A stretch of 64,000 nucleotides of DNA from Magnolia sinica. Lineage: Eukaryota > Streptophyta > Magnoliopsida > Magnoliales > Magnoliaceae. The notes beneath the pieces are model-generated. The model worked only from the letters and a program-made list of their open reading frames with translations, was not told where the DNA came from and ran no database searches. Shown here piece by piece: positions 50,593-61,824 of the stretch. The stretch's first letter is position 1. Each line of letters begins with the position of its first letter. Made by a program: the position numbers and the translations under genes. The stretch is from contig NC_080586.1 in assembly GCF_029962835.1 (NCBI RefSeq), positions 68,876,001 to 68,940,000 of the forward strand. Direction: 5' to 3'.

Positions 50593-51074
50593 GCTAGAGA
50601 CAGACGGTCATGTTAGGGCTCTGTGGAGCCCATCGTCATTTATGTGTTTTATCTACACCGTCTATCCATTATTAAAAATCATTTTAGGATAGGTATAAAA
50701 AATAAGGCAGAAATAATACTCTAGTGGACCACACCATGGGAAATAGTGAAGATTAAATGCCTACAGCTGAAAACCCCCTAGGCTCACAGAAGTTTTGGAC
50801 GAAGCTGATATTCATGTTTTACGTTCATCCACGTCTATGTGAACTTATGAACAGGTTGGATGGAAAATAAACATTATGGTGGGCATTATCAAGGTTTCAA
50901 CAGTAGGATTATTATCACCGCTGTTTCATGTGGTGTGGTCCATTCGAGCCTGAGATCTATATAATTTTTGGAATAATATCATAAAATAATCTTTAAAAAT
51001 GGATGTACGGCTTGGATAAGGCACATATATCACAGCGGCCCCACAGAACTCCTGCGAGACCGTCCGTCTCTAGC
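50593..51074. mobile_element. Foldback MITE, gctagagacagacggtc family
   Basis: The ends gctagagacagacggtc and (inverted) gaccgtccgtctctagc match closely over 17 bp. Inward, ctctgtggagcccatcg mirrors cggccccacagaact. The 18469-18862 element has the same terminal type. Confidence 0.82.
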
Positions 51075-51119
51075 TTAGCTGACGGTGGGGTAGTACCCAA
51101 TTCAAGACTGGTGGAGGGA

Positions 51120-51440
51120 GGTACGCGGATTGCGTCCGACTCCCGTCCGTCTCTACCTACGAACGTACACATTGCGTGGGAGCCCACCATGATATATCTG
51201 TTTATCCACGCCATCCATCCCTTATCTCAGATCATCTCTTTTGTATGAGCTTAAAAATGAGGCTGATCCAACGCTTCAAACCGGTCACATGCAATCCCAA
51301 TATTACTATTTGGTGTGGTTCACTTGACCGCTGGATCTGTCTCATTTTTGGGCTTATATATAAAAATTACATGAGAAAATGGATGGACCGCATGGATAAA
51401 TAGATACATCACGGTGGACCCCACACAGATCTACCCGCTC
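51120..51440. mobile_element. Shortened foldback MITE beside the previous copy
   Basis: The left part ccgtccgtctctacctacg, with agcccaccatgatatatctgtttatcc, mirrors ggataaatagatacatcacggtggac on the right. The body is only about 320 bp and the right terminus is blurred, indicating an internal deletion. Confidence 0.6.
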
Positions 51441-52160
51441 ATCATTCTTGGGGCCTTGTTATGATGAATGGACACTGCTGCGTTTCTGGTCTTGATCGAT
51501 CTATTTTCAAGCTTGAAATTAAATTATTATGAATTTTCTATCGATGGAAATTTCAAGTCATGGTTCACTGATGGTAGGACCCAACAAACCAATGGTCTGG
51601 ATGACTTAACCAAGGGATCCAATTGCACAAACTGAAAACCCGAGCACACTGCACACATCCTCGAGCCGAGGATCAAATAATCTCAAGTTCAAATTGCAGA
51701 AAAGTTAGAAAAGCATATATTTAGTACTCTGGCAGAGCTGGTTAGTTCATACTCATGCACTTAAAATTTCCGTGCTGCTAATATAACTAAACAGCTCAAA
51801 ATGTGGAACCCACTATAGATAGATAAAAAATCCAAAATCAAATTGATTGAATGAAAAAACTTGCGATCACTTGATATGATTTTAGTGGAATGTGGACCGT
51901 TAAATACTTTCTTCAATTAAATCATCTCTAGATATCTACCCACATCCCTTTGTGACATTTTTTTTCATTGTAAATCTTATTTTATTAATTGAAACACAAC
52001 AGCTGGGTTCCGAAATTTGAATTTTTTAAATTAGTTACCTGAATTCCACGTGTACCATTTCGGATTGCATGCGTATGAAATGTAACGCTCTGCCAGAGTA
52101 TCTAAACTAGAAGCAATGAGCAGTTACAGCAAGTTACTGTTTCTATCCTGTGTAAGAACA
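51441..52160. other. Intergenic region upstream of the TBL gene
   Basis: No open reading frame of note. It may hold distal promoter sequence for the gene starting at 52749, but I cannot identify elements. Confidence 0.5.
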
Positions 52161-52161
52161 G

Positions 52162-52163
<2 letters not shown>

Positions 52164-52197
<34 letters not shown>

Positions 52198-52437
52198 GAA
52201 AAACCATGACAAGGAGGAAGAAAGTAGAAAAAAATAATAAAAGGGGGAGATTTCAGCACCATGAATGCTAACTTGCTTCCAAACCACCCTTTAAGCTCTC
52301 TCTCTCTCTCTCTCTCGAACAGAAAAAGATGGAAAAAAGGACTTTTTAGAAAGCATTTCTGTTCTCCATGAATGCCAGCATTGTTTTCAGGCCGCCTTCT
52401 GTCATTCCTCTTACCCAATCTCTTAAAATTCCCATCC

Positions 52438-52474
<37 letters not shown>
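52164..52474 (+). promoter_or_regulatory. Three CT-repeat tracts upstream of the TBL gene
   Basis: (CT)n tracts lie at about 52164-52194, 52296-52315 and 52441-52473. The sequence between them is itself partly duplicated (caccatgaatgctaac / ctccatgaatgccagc, about 120 bp apart). Pyrimidine-rich stretches are common in plant core promoters and 5' leaders. That these act here is inference from position, 275-585 bp before the first ATG. Confidence 0.5.
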
Positions 52475-52478
<4 letters not shown>

Positions 52479-52748
52479 ACTACTAGAAAAATTCCTATAT
52501 TTCCATGACCTTTAAAACTTCCTTGTTTATTCTCTTTAAAACAGGAGCGTCCATCACTCCAAAATCCACAGAATCACCTTCCAAATCCCCATTCCAAACA
52601 TACCCATTCTCTACTTCCTTAACAAGCAATAATCCATCTCTTTAAAACCTTCAAACTCTCTTCCCAAGACCCATTCCATACTTTTCCTCCCTCAGAGTCT
52701 CTTTCCAACCAAAACCCATTCGCAGAAATACCCATTTCTCCTTCCCTA

Positions 52749-54164
52749 ATGACTAAAAGCCCATCAGCACCTCAATCCCCACAAAAGAACCCACCTTTCT
52801 TCTCTTCTGCAATGGAGCTTTTGAAGAAGCTCAAGCGCCTGAAATTGATGGAGCCACTGGGGATATTGGGATTCTTCTCCCTGACTGTGTTCTGCTTCCT
52901 CTGCTGTTTCTTTTACTTGGATTATAAGGTAGTTCGCAAAGGCTTCCGGATTCGGGCACAGCCGCAGCAGTTGCTCCGGTTCGGGTTTGCAGAATCAGGG
53001 GAGAAGCGACGGTCAGGATTCATCGGAGGGGACTCGGATGGCTGTGATTTGTTTGATGGGAAGTGGGTTTGGGATGAACGGTATCCGTTGTATCAGTCGA
53101 AGGATTGCAGGTTTTTGGACGACGGGTTTCGGTGCTCGGAGAACGGAAGGCCTGATGATTTCTACACGAAATGGCGGTGGCAACCGAACCGTTGCAATTT
53201 GCCGAGGTTGTTCTTTTTCTCCTTGAATTTTCTTGAATTCTAATTTTCTTGGTTTGAATTTTTGCGGGTATATTGTTGGTAATTTCTATATGAAATAGCT
53301 ATGATGATCAAAGCATTGAGAACTGTTGGATTTCTTATTTTTATCTTATAATTTTCTTGAATTGTAGTTGTTCTGTTAGTATTTTATGGGTATGTGGATG
53401 CGTCAGTAGAATGCACTAGTCAGACTCTTTTTTTTTTTTTTTTTTGTATTTTATTAAAAAATAATGGTTTTTTGGGGTTTTTTTCTCTCTTCTATTTTTG
53501 AATTTTTTTGTGTTTCAATTGGTGAAATCAAGGGCTTTGAATTGTCAGAATCTGTAATTTTGTGGCTTTGAATTTCATTCATTTCAATGAGTCAAAATAC
53601 ATGTTTTCTGTAACAATACCTTTTAAAATTTTTTTTTTTTTTAAAATTATTTTTTATGCTGGCTTTGGGAGGGAGAAGTGAATTGAATCATGAAAATTCG
53701 GATTATGGAAAATAATGAAGTTTTTAGTGCTTATAACGAGGAATTAGCTGCCAAATGACAGTTAATTTTCTGAGTTCGTCTTGAAACTAACAGGATTTCA
53801 ATTTGGAGTCCAGAGGCTGCAGATTCTCAATCTGGATGCCTGAGGAAATAAGAGTGTGGTTCTTCCCACTTTAGTAGACTAGGAGTTGTGATCGATTCAA
53901 TTCGATAGTGCCTACAAAAACGTCCGTAAGTTCTTATTGGAGACACTCGAGAAATAGTGTCTATTGGAATGGATGTCTGTATTTCTCTTCAATTGGTGAA
54001 GGTTGTGGATGTGTTTAGAACTTTTCTGCACTGAAAGGAGATTGTTTCTGTAAAGTTTGGATTGAAAAGATTCATCTGTTCTTTAATTTTGAGGTCTGGA
54101 TTTCTCCTCTATTTTCAGGTGAAAAATCGATCTTCAATCTATTCGGAAGAAATATAATTGTTTT

Positions 54165-54209
<45 letters not shown>

Positions 54210-57200
54210 TTTGGACTTGTGATTATTTCGAGGGGATTTCTGTTTTCTAATGATCGGATTATCTTGCTTGCTAGAGACCATTTTGCAAATCCTAGCCAAC
54301 AGTTTTGGTTTTTTCAGTACGCAGTTTCTGATGTTCTCCTCTTATTTGAATTTGTATGGATCTGATTGGAAACTATTCTGTAAGAAAGGCAATAAATTTT
54401 TTCATTTTCTTTCATTTTCTTCAAATCCAACACAGAGAAAAGTACTCCAGAACCTTAAAATTTTTTTTTTTCTCCAATTATCCAAATTTACAATTTGTTT
54501 CATTGTTTGATTTAGAAAAGTTATTTGATTTTTATTTGGATTCAAAACCATGGTTTCAAAGGATTCAAACCCAGATGACGTTCTGACCATCTGTCAGAGA
54601 AAAAAGAACAAATTGATCTGGTAATAGGGATAGGAAGAGGAAAAAACCCGAAGATTTCACATGGTAGCCGTTTAGGAGTGTGACTTTTGCTTGGAGACTG
54701 AAACTGGTATGGCTTCCGCCATTTTGATCATTTGGGTCCCCATGTCAGTCTGATTATTCATCCAGGCCCCTTCCGAAACTGATATGACTTGGGTGAAACT
54801 GAGTCATGTTGGATGATATTTTGGACTCTGATTGGAACCCTTGCAGTGTTACTTCCAAAAGTCATTGAATTTTCTTTGTATTGTTGTTGTTGTTTTTTGA
54901 TTGTTGGAATAGGGTGTATTTTGGATGATTAGACGAATCAGGTTGTGAGAAATCAGTTTTACTGAAGTGGAAGTAATACCATTTAAACTTATGATGACAA
55001 CCAAAGTCCCAACTGCAACTCCATGGACTTCAAAAGGGGTCTACCCCACATTGGTTTATCTCAATTCACTTCAGTTGATCATCCAAACAGACCCTAGTCT
55101 TCATTCCCAAAACCCAATCTGCTATGCTCATTCATTTTCTGACGGTTTTCAGCGAAGGCTGATTCTGGGTGCTGTCTGTTATTTCTGTCCTATAAAGTTT
55201 CAATGCAAAGGCGATGCTGGAAAGGCTGCGGAACCGTCGGTTGGTATTCGTGGGCGATTCGATTGGAAGAAATCAGTGGGAGTCTCTCCTATGCATGCTC
55301 TCTTTGGGGGTTGCTGATAAAGATTCGATCTACGAAGTGAACGGCAGTCCAATTTCGAAGCATAAAGGGTCCTTGCAGTTCAAATTCAGGGATTTCAACT
55401 GCACCATTGAGTACTACAGAGCTCCATTTCTGGTGCTGCAGAGCCGGGCCCCAGCTGGGTCCTCACCAAAGGTGAAGATGACGCTGAAGTTGGATGTAAT
55501 GGATTGGAGCTCTGCTCAATGGAGGGACGCCGACGTGCTGGTTTTGAACACTGGCCACTGGTGGAACTATGAGAAGACAATAAGAGGGTATGTATCCTTT
55601 TCTCTTTTGAATTCTCTGATACTAAGTAAATGATATGAACTGATCATCTGATGCTTATTGCCCAAAAACTGTACCGATTGGGCAATCCTAACCGTTTGAT
55701 TGGTCGTATTTTGATGAGAGACTAAGTGGTTAGAAGGAAAGGTTGATCAATGCTCTATCAACAATCGATTTCTTTTCAAGAAATCCCCTCAGTCAAAGCA
55801 GTTTGGGTTGTCTGATTGGTGACTTTTCGGGTGTGGCCTGCCCAATGAATGGTTCAGATCTTGTGCTAGTGTGATTATTAAATACTCCCTGATGCAGATG
55901 GGACATGGGCTAAAAACTGTTACCAATTGGACGGTCCTAACCATTTGATTGTGATTTTTTGATGAGAGAATGGATGGTTCGAGAAGGCGATTGAATGTTC
56001 TATTGGTTGTCCAATTGATCTGTGACTTTCAGGTATGGCCTGCCTAATAAACGGTTTGGATCTCGTGCATGGGTGGTCATGTGTTCCAAAATTCAATGAC
56101 TTTATATGATATGAACTGCCAAATTGACATGCCCTGAAACCAGCACCAATTGGACAATAGTAGCCATATGATTCAAGACTTCTGATGATAGAATGGGTGG
56201 TTAGAAACGTCAGATTCGTTCCGATCCGGTCCAGCAATGCGGTTGTCGGGTATTGCCAGTGGGATGAAAAGGAGTTGATGGCGAATTTGAAATGGAAAAG
56301 CAAAGTGACTGTTTTTAGGAAAAAATCCAGTTGGAAAACACCATTAGGAAATCTTATCATTGGTAGTGGGCTCTCTATCTTGACTTTTTTATTGTCCAAT
56401 TTGGAAGTGGGCTCCTCTTCCCACTTTTGATCATATGGTTATCAGATCCACAAACAACATCTCTTTTGACCCTTTTCAAGCTGGGTCACATTACCTCTTT
56501 AATTGTGATTGTCCAAGAGAAATGTAGACCTTTGATCTTGCCACCTTATTGTGCTGTGAATTCATATATGGGCCAAAGTGAACCCACTTGGAATTAACAA
56601 GAACCGTTGGATAGGAGAAGATCCAATCGTGGGGTCGTGCAAAATTGACGGTAAGATTAAAACCATCTTACCGTCACTTCGTGGGCCCTTGATTGAATGG
56701 TGGCGATCGCCCGATCGAGGTGTTATCGGGACCATGTACAATTCTCATGGTGAATTTCTCCCATACAGTGGGCCACCATGGACAGAGGTGGGCCCAGGTA
56801 TGAATTCAGACATGGGTAAGAAGGTCTAAAGATCTTCCTTAATATATAAAAGGCTAATATATATTACTTGTTTTGCACTCAATCTCCTTTCACATGGCAC
56901 ACTTTTATGAGATCTGGACTGTTCATCTATTGTACCCTAGAATGGATGAGCCATATGGTTAAACTTACCCTGGTCAGATGATCCTAGCCATCCATTACCC
57001 ATTGGATAATCATAGCCATCAAAATTTCCTTTTCGGCATTTTTCACTCCGGAATGTCTACTTTCAACCATATTTGTTTCTTACCATATCTTGAATCATCC
57101 GATTGTTGCTATTTCCGAACCATCTTCCATCCAAAATAGTTGGGACTAGATGTACGGTCCAGATTCATACATTTCACTTCCAGGTGTACGGTGGAGAGTG

Positions 57201-60200
57201 TGCTCTAACATATTACGGTCCTGCCAGCTGCACGGATCATTCCGTTTTGGGAAAGGAAGTCACGTGATTCACGTTCCTGAAAGATCAAGGGTATTATCGT
57301 AATTTTCTGTTGGAACCATTACCCTGCGGAGGCTTTGCACGGTGTTCGTGTGTTTCCCGGTTTGACAAATGGGGCCCACGCTTTGGTGAATCAAGACCAC
57401 TCGTCATTTACAGAAATAATCTCTTCATAGGAAAATCAATCCAGACCGCTGATTTATTGTTTCCCCACCTTGAAAAATAGTCCTAAATGGGCCTCTATTC
57501 AGGCTAGGATTGAATACAATAGTGGTAGTAGGATTACCGAATAGTGGGTCCCACTTGTTAGAATCGAGAGCCTGTGAGTTCAGCTTAAAGTGTTGGGCCA
57601 CGTGTGATGTAGTCCCTTTCTTTTGAAAACCTTTTAACGGCTGTCTTTTGTTTGGTCGTGGGAAAGCAAAGCTGATCCGTTGGTTTTGAATCCGTGACTA
57701 AAGATGGCCGTTGCAATTCATTCCTTCCTTGTTTTTATCTTATGCCTGTGGTAACGTAAAGTGGCATGAGATCTGAATTTTTATGGGCTTGTAAAAAGTC
57801 TAAAATGCCCTTTTCTCTGTGGGTCCTACATGGGGCTGTCTGCCATAAAGGTGGACCATTGGCTTAGTAAGGTATATGTGGATTGCGCATGGCCGCAAAA
57901 TCACCCTGATTAGATTATCACAACCGTATCCGATTGAGGGCCTAAAGATGGACGGTTGAACAATTTTTGTCCCACTACCTATTTCGCAGGTTCTTCTTTT
58001 GATGGTTGTGATAATCAGGTCAGTGTTATTTGAGGGCCATGTACAGCCCATGGTGTATCCATCCTATCCGCTGGTGGTTTGTGATAATAGGTGGGCCCAT
58101 GAGGGCCCTACTATTTTTTTTGTTGGTAATTTAAGGGATGCTATTGCAGCTGCGCGGTGGTGATTCATCCACCGTACCACATTATGATCGGCATTGCGGG
58201 TGGATTGTATGCCAAAATTCATACTGATCAGATGATCCTAACCATCCATTGATTGGCCATCAAGTCGATTGTTTTGTTCGATCCATGCCATTCTCAGGCT
58301 ATACTCTATCAACAATGGGCCCACGATTTGAGCAGTGTGGATTGGCAGGAATTTAGGCCATTAAAGCAATTTATTTATTAGAAAGGCATTGAATTTTTTG
58401 CAGTATTGAGAAATCAAGACCGTCAATATATATATATTTTAGAATTCCAATAGAAATGCAATCTTGTTTTAGCTCAAACATCAATTACTGAAATTTCAAT
58501 TTGTTCTTTTTCTTGGGCAGTGGCTGTTATTTCCAGATAGGCAATGATGTGAAGATGGAGATGAGTGTTGAAAGTGCTTATAAGAGATCGATTGAGACAT
58601 TGGTTGATTGGATTGGCAGAGATGTGAATATTAACAAGACCCAGGTTGTTTTTCGCACATACGCTCCAGTTCATTTCAGGTTTGTTTATTTCCTCTTCAT
58701 ATTCTAACTGGCCTTACTTCAGTTGATTTCTGTCGGGGTTTTGCATGAATTCACGGGAATACTGTTAATTTCTTGGCATCGATGAGCTTCTATTATGAGT
58801 ATTTTTGGCGGCATTCTGAAAAATGACTGAATTGAATTTGAATTATTGGTTGGATCGGGAGGAATCGCCCATTTTATTACCAACTCTCCTGGCATTCGTA
58901 ATGGGATGCGTTCATAAAATTGCAGTTCTTTTCTTTTGCCTTCAAGTCGACTTGAAAACCCAAAAACTTGATTCGACTTGACTTGATGTTCAGCTGGGTC
59001 AGGTGGGTTTGGAGAATTATCCTGACTTGACTCTTTAATTATTATAATTAAAAGTTATGAATATGGGTAGATATTTAAAATAGTTAGAAATAGTGTGCAT
59101 GATATAAAATAAATGCATTTTCATGAAGCATGAAGTTGGCTAGTTGGTAATAAGGTTGTGAGTTGACTCGATGAATCATCCCATGTCTAGGTTGAGTCAG
59201 ATTAATCATGAAATATCATGATATTTGGTGCAACTAAACACACTCATAGCCTTTCTTATTGTTTTTTATTTCCTGGTAGTGTTGGGGCACTACATCTTGA
59301 ATGTGTAAGGGAACTAGATCTGAGTTACACTAACAACTTGGCTGCCCAAATGGTTGCATGTAACATTAGCCTTGTTATAAGTAAGATACTATCAAGGTAT
59401 TCCATAACGGTAACTGTGACCATAATGGCCACCACCATTACCTTTATGATACGGGTCCAAATGTCTGTTACAGCCCCTGTAACGGCCGTTATGGTCACTT
59501 TTTTGATTGAAAGAAAAAACCCAAAAGCACCTGTATTTGCTCTGTAGCGCTGAAAAAAAATATGAAAAACTTATATTTGCCCCGTAACAGACCATTACAG
59601 GGCTGTTACGGCCTTTATAGGGGGTGTAACAGGCCGTTAACAGCGGTTAGCAGCTGTTACGACCTCGTAACGTGTAACGGTTGCCACCGTTACCTTTACG
59701 TGGATACTATTTATAGACAGAGTTGTGTGTGAGTCGTGCCGATTGCATTCAAGCCCAGTAAATATCGACTTACCTTTGTAAAATGACCAAAATCATATGT
59801 CTATATTATACAATGGAAGAAACTCTCAAAGTCCATGGTAATTGTGAAACTTTCTCCTCCTTTCAAATACCGAAATTTCTTGCTTCCCTTTTCTTGCATC
59901 CATTTCAATCTTCTAACTAAGAGGAATTTTATGATGCATGACCCACATGTTTGCATGGTATAGACGGGTTTTCAGATCTGACAAGTGGGGCTCATTAATC
60001 TAGACCATTGGTCTATCATGTCGGTCAATGGATGGACTGCTTCAAAACTCTCCTTGATTGGATGATCTTAACCTTTTGAGGGTATGATCTTGCAAAAAGG
60101 AAATTGAGCGCTGAGGGTATGATCTTGTAAAAAGGAAATTGTCGAGGGAGAACAAATAGAATTAGAGGATACATGTGGTCTGTGGATTGGAGAAAAAAGT

Positions 60201-61824
60201 TTCACTGTGGGAAGAAAATTAAGGGTGTAACTTGGGCTGTTTGGGTTGGCTTAAGGGTCAACCTGAGCTTGACCTGACTTTAAGAGGATCCAACCTACAA
60301 CCGACCTGACCCATATTCCAACCTGAGGTGCTTGACCTGGAACCGGCATGAATTCTTCCAATTTGATGCAGGACAATTAACCACTAGCTCTAAAAGCTTG
60401 AACTGATAGAGCATGGTGAATTAATCCCTTTATCTCATAGCTCAGGCCCCAAATCCATAGGCTAGGTCCTCGGCCGAACTCTCATTGTGGGCCCCAAATC
60501 ACATGGGTTCTGCCTCACACGAGCCCTAAATCACATGGGTTTTGTGGGCCGCCCACCTCGAGTGTGCCCCCACATCCCACAGGCCACCCCACTCAAGCCG
60601 GGTGTGAAAATTTTGCCACATTAAAACATTAACCTTCAGGAACTGGCCACTTGGTCGGAGTAAAAAAAAAGTCCATTGAATGCAGTTATTATACATCAGC
60701 ATCGTCCTTGTCATCGTCATGGTCTTGTCCTATCTATTTTGTATTGGTTTTTAAAAGACTTCTTTCCCAAAAAAAATCCTATCTTCCATACTTGAAATTG
60801 TACAATATAAGGTTGCATTTTGGCTGTTAGCCATTTTAAGAGAAGAAAGCTACTTTGTCAATTTTAGAATTTCTACTCACAGTAGAATTCCCGAGAACCA
60901 TGAAATGGAGTTCTTTCTAATAGAGGAAAGATTGTGGAGACATCCACATCAACAGTCCAGCAAGATTATCCCAAAGAAGTTATAATTATCTCCCATACAA
61001 CTCATCTGTAGTCTACTCTGCCTAATCTGTATCCTTTGTAACTTATCTTCTATGGTCAATTAATTCAATTGCCGTTCATCTATCCTCTTTATGTTTTGAG
61101 AGATTCATTTATACAACATGTCGTGTAGTCAAAAGGAGTTCTTGCGTATCTGCACGATTATCATTTCATGATATTTGGAAACTCTACTAAGAGTAGGAAT
61201 TCCAAATTAGATAGTAGAATTTCCAAATTAGACTGCCGTCGATTTTTAAATCATCCATTAAATGCTTAATAACACGAAGATCTTTGAAATGAAGCAACAT
61301 ATCTTATGCCACAAGTGGATTAGAAATTCATTAATGTGATTTAATGATGCATTTGTTTCATTTAGTTTATTTATTTATTTATTTATATTTTTTCTTGTTT
61401 TAGAAAGCTTAGTGGTAGATCTCATTGAATTTTGATTGTTCAATACAGAGGTGGGGATTGGAAGACTGGAGGAAACTGTCATTTAGAGAAGCTGCCAGAG
61501 CTAAGCTCATCGCAGCTGCTGTCCCGATCGTGGGCCCCGCATTTGAACATGGTCAGTGATGTAGTTTCAATGAAAGGTCCAGTGCAAGGATTGGATATGT
61601 TGAATGTGACCCAGATGACTGCATTGAGGAAAGATGGCCACTCCTCATTGTACTACAGGGGGCCAACTGCAGGCCCAGCTCCTCTCCATAGGCAAGACTG
61701 TAGCCACTGGTGCTTGCCCGGGGTCCCGGACGCATGGAACGAGCTCCTCTATGCCCTTTTCCTCAAACGGGACTTATCTCATCGTCAAAATTCAACGTCG
61801 TCGCCTTTGCTAGCACAAGGTTAG
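52749..61824 (+). CDS. TBL: Trichome birefringence-like (TBL) O-acetyltransferase, four exons
   Basis: Proposed exons are 52749-53206, 55198-55587, 58521-58679 and 61449-61824, all with GT-AG introns. They join in frame to 1383 nt, 460 residues plus TAG. The protein has a short cytosolic N-terminus and one membrane span (about residues 36-58), giving a type II Golgi topology. A PMR5N domain follows ([12 protein letters not shown] from residue 99; cysteines 99, 120, 129, 149), then the PC-esterase domain. [11 protein letters not shown] carries the GDS serine (174), and [16 protein letters not shown] supplies Asp419 and His422. TBL proteins transfer acetyl groups to wall polysaccharides; which polymer is acetylated cannot be told here. 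Within the family it may be near TBL10/TBL11, low certainty. The first splice joins AG|T, giving Ser153 where the family usually has Arg. Met22 (52812) has better start context and is an alternative. Confidence 0.93.
53207..55197 (+). other. Intron 1 of the TBL gene
   Basis: The donor is CCGAG|gttgtt and the acceptor ctataaag|T. It is T-rich and contains a (GA)n microsatellite at about 54168-54207. Open frames inside it (for example 54967-55317, which overlaps the start of exon 2 in another frame) have no support. Confidence 0.8.
55650..56230. repeat. Diverged tandem repeat in TBL intron 2, three units
   Basis: The phrase accaattggacRRtcctaacc, with gatgagagaatggRtggtt after it, recurs at about 55664, 55915 and 56140, spacings of about 250 and 225 bp. 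Units also share ttcRggtRtggcctgccYaat. It lies wholly within intron 2 (55588-58520). Confidence 0.75.
56647..56675. repeat. Perfect 11-bp hairpin in TBL intron 2
   Basis: gacggtaagat (56647-56657) is followed by a 7-base loop and its exact inverse atcttaccgtc (56665-56675). No function is assigned; it could be a MITE relic. Confidence 0.7.
59394..59702. mobile_element. MITE in TBL intron 3 with 9-bp duplication
   Basis: The left arm aaggtattccataacggtaac is mirrored by the right arm gttacctttacgtg, and the interior is full of gtaacggccgtta words. Flanking 9-mers gatactatc (59385-59393) and gatactatt (59703-59711) match 8 of 9, suggesting a Mutator-type MITE. It lies within intron 3 (58680-61448), in the transcribed region, and should be removed with the intron. 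Confidence 0.8.

Noticed and set aside
52749..53243. TBL exon 1 as a single-exon 164-residue protein
   Set aside because: Homology ends at NLP (53204) exactly before a GT donor, and the rest of the PC-esterase domain follows in three later exons that join in frame.
54967..55317. A separate gene within TBL intron 1
   Set aside because: It overlaps TBL exon 2 in another frame and shows no domain or splice support.
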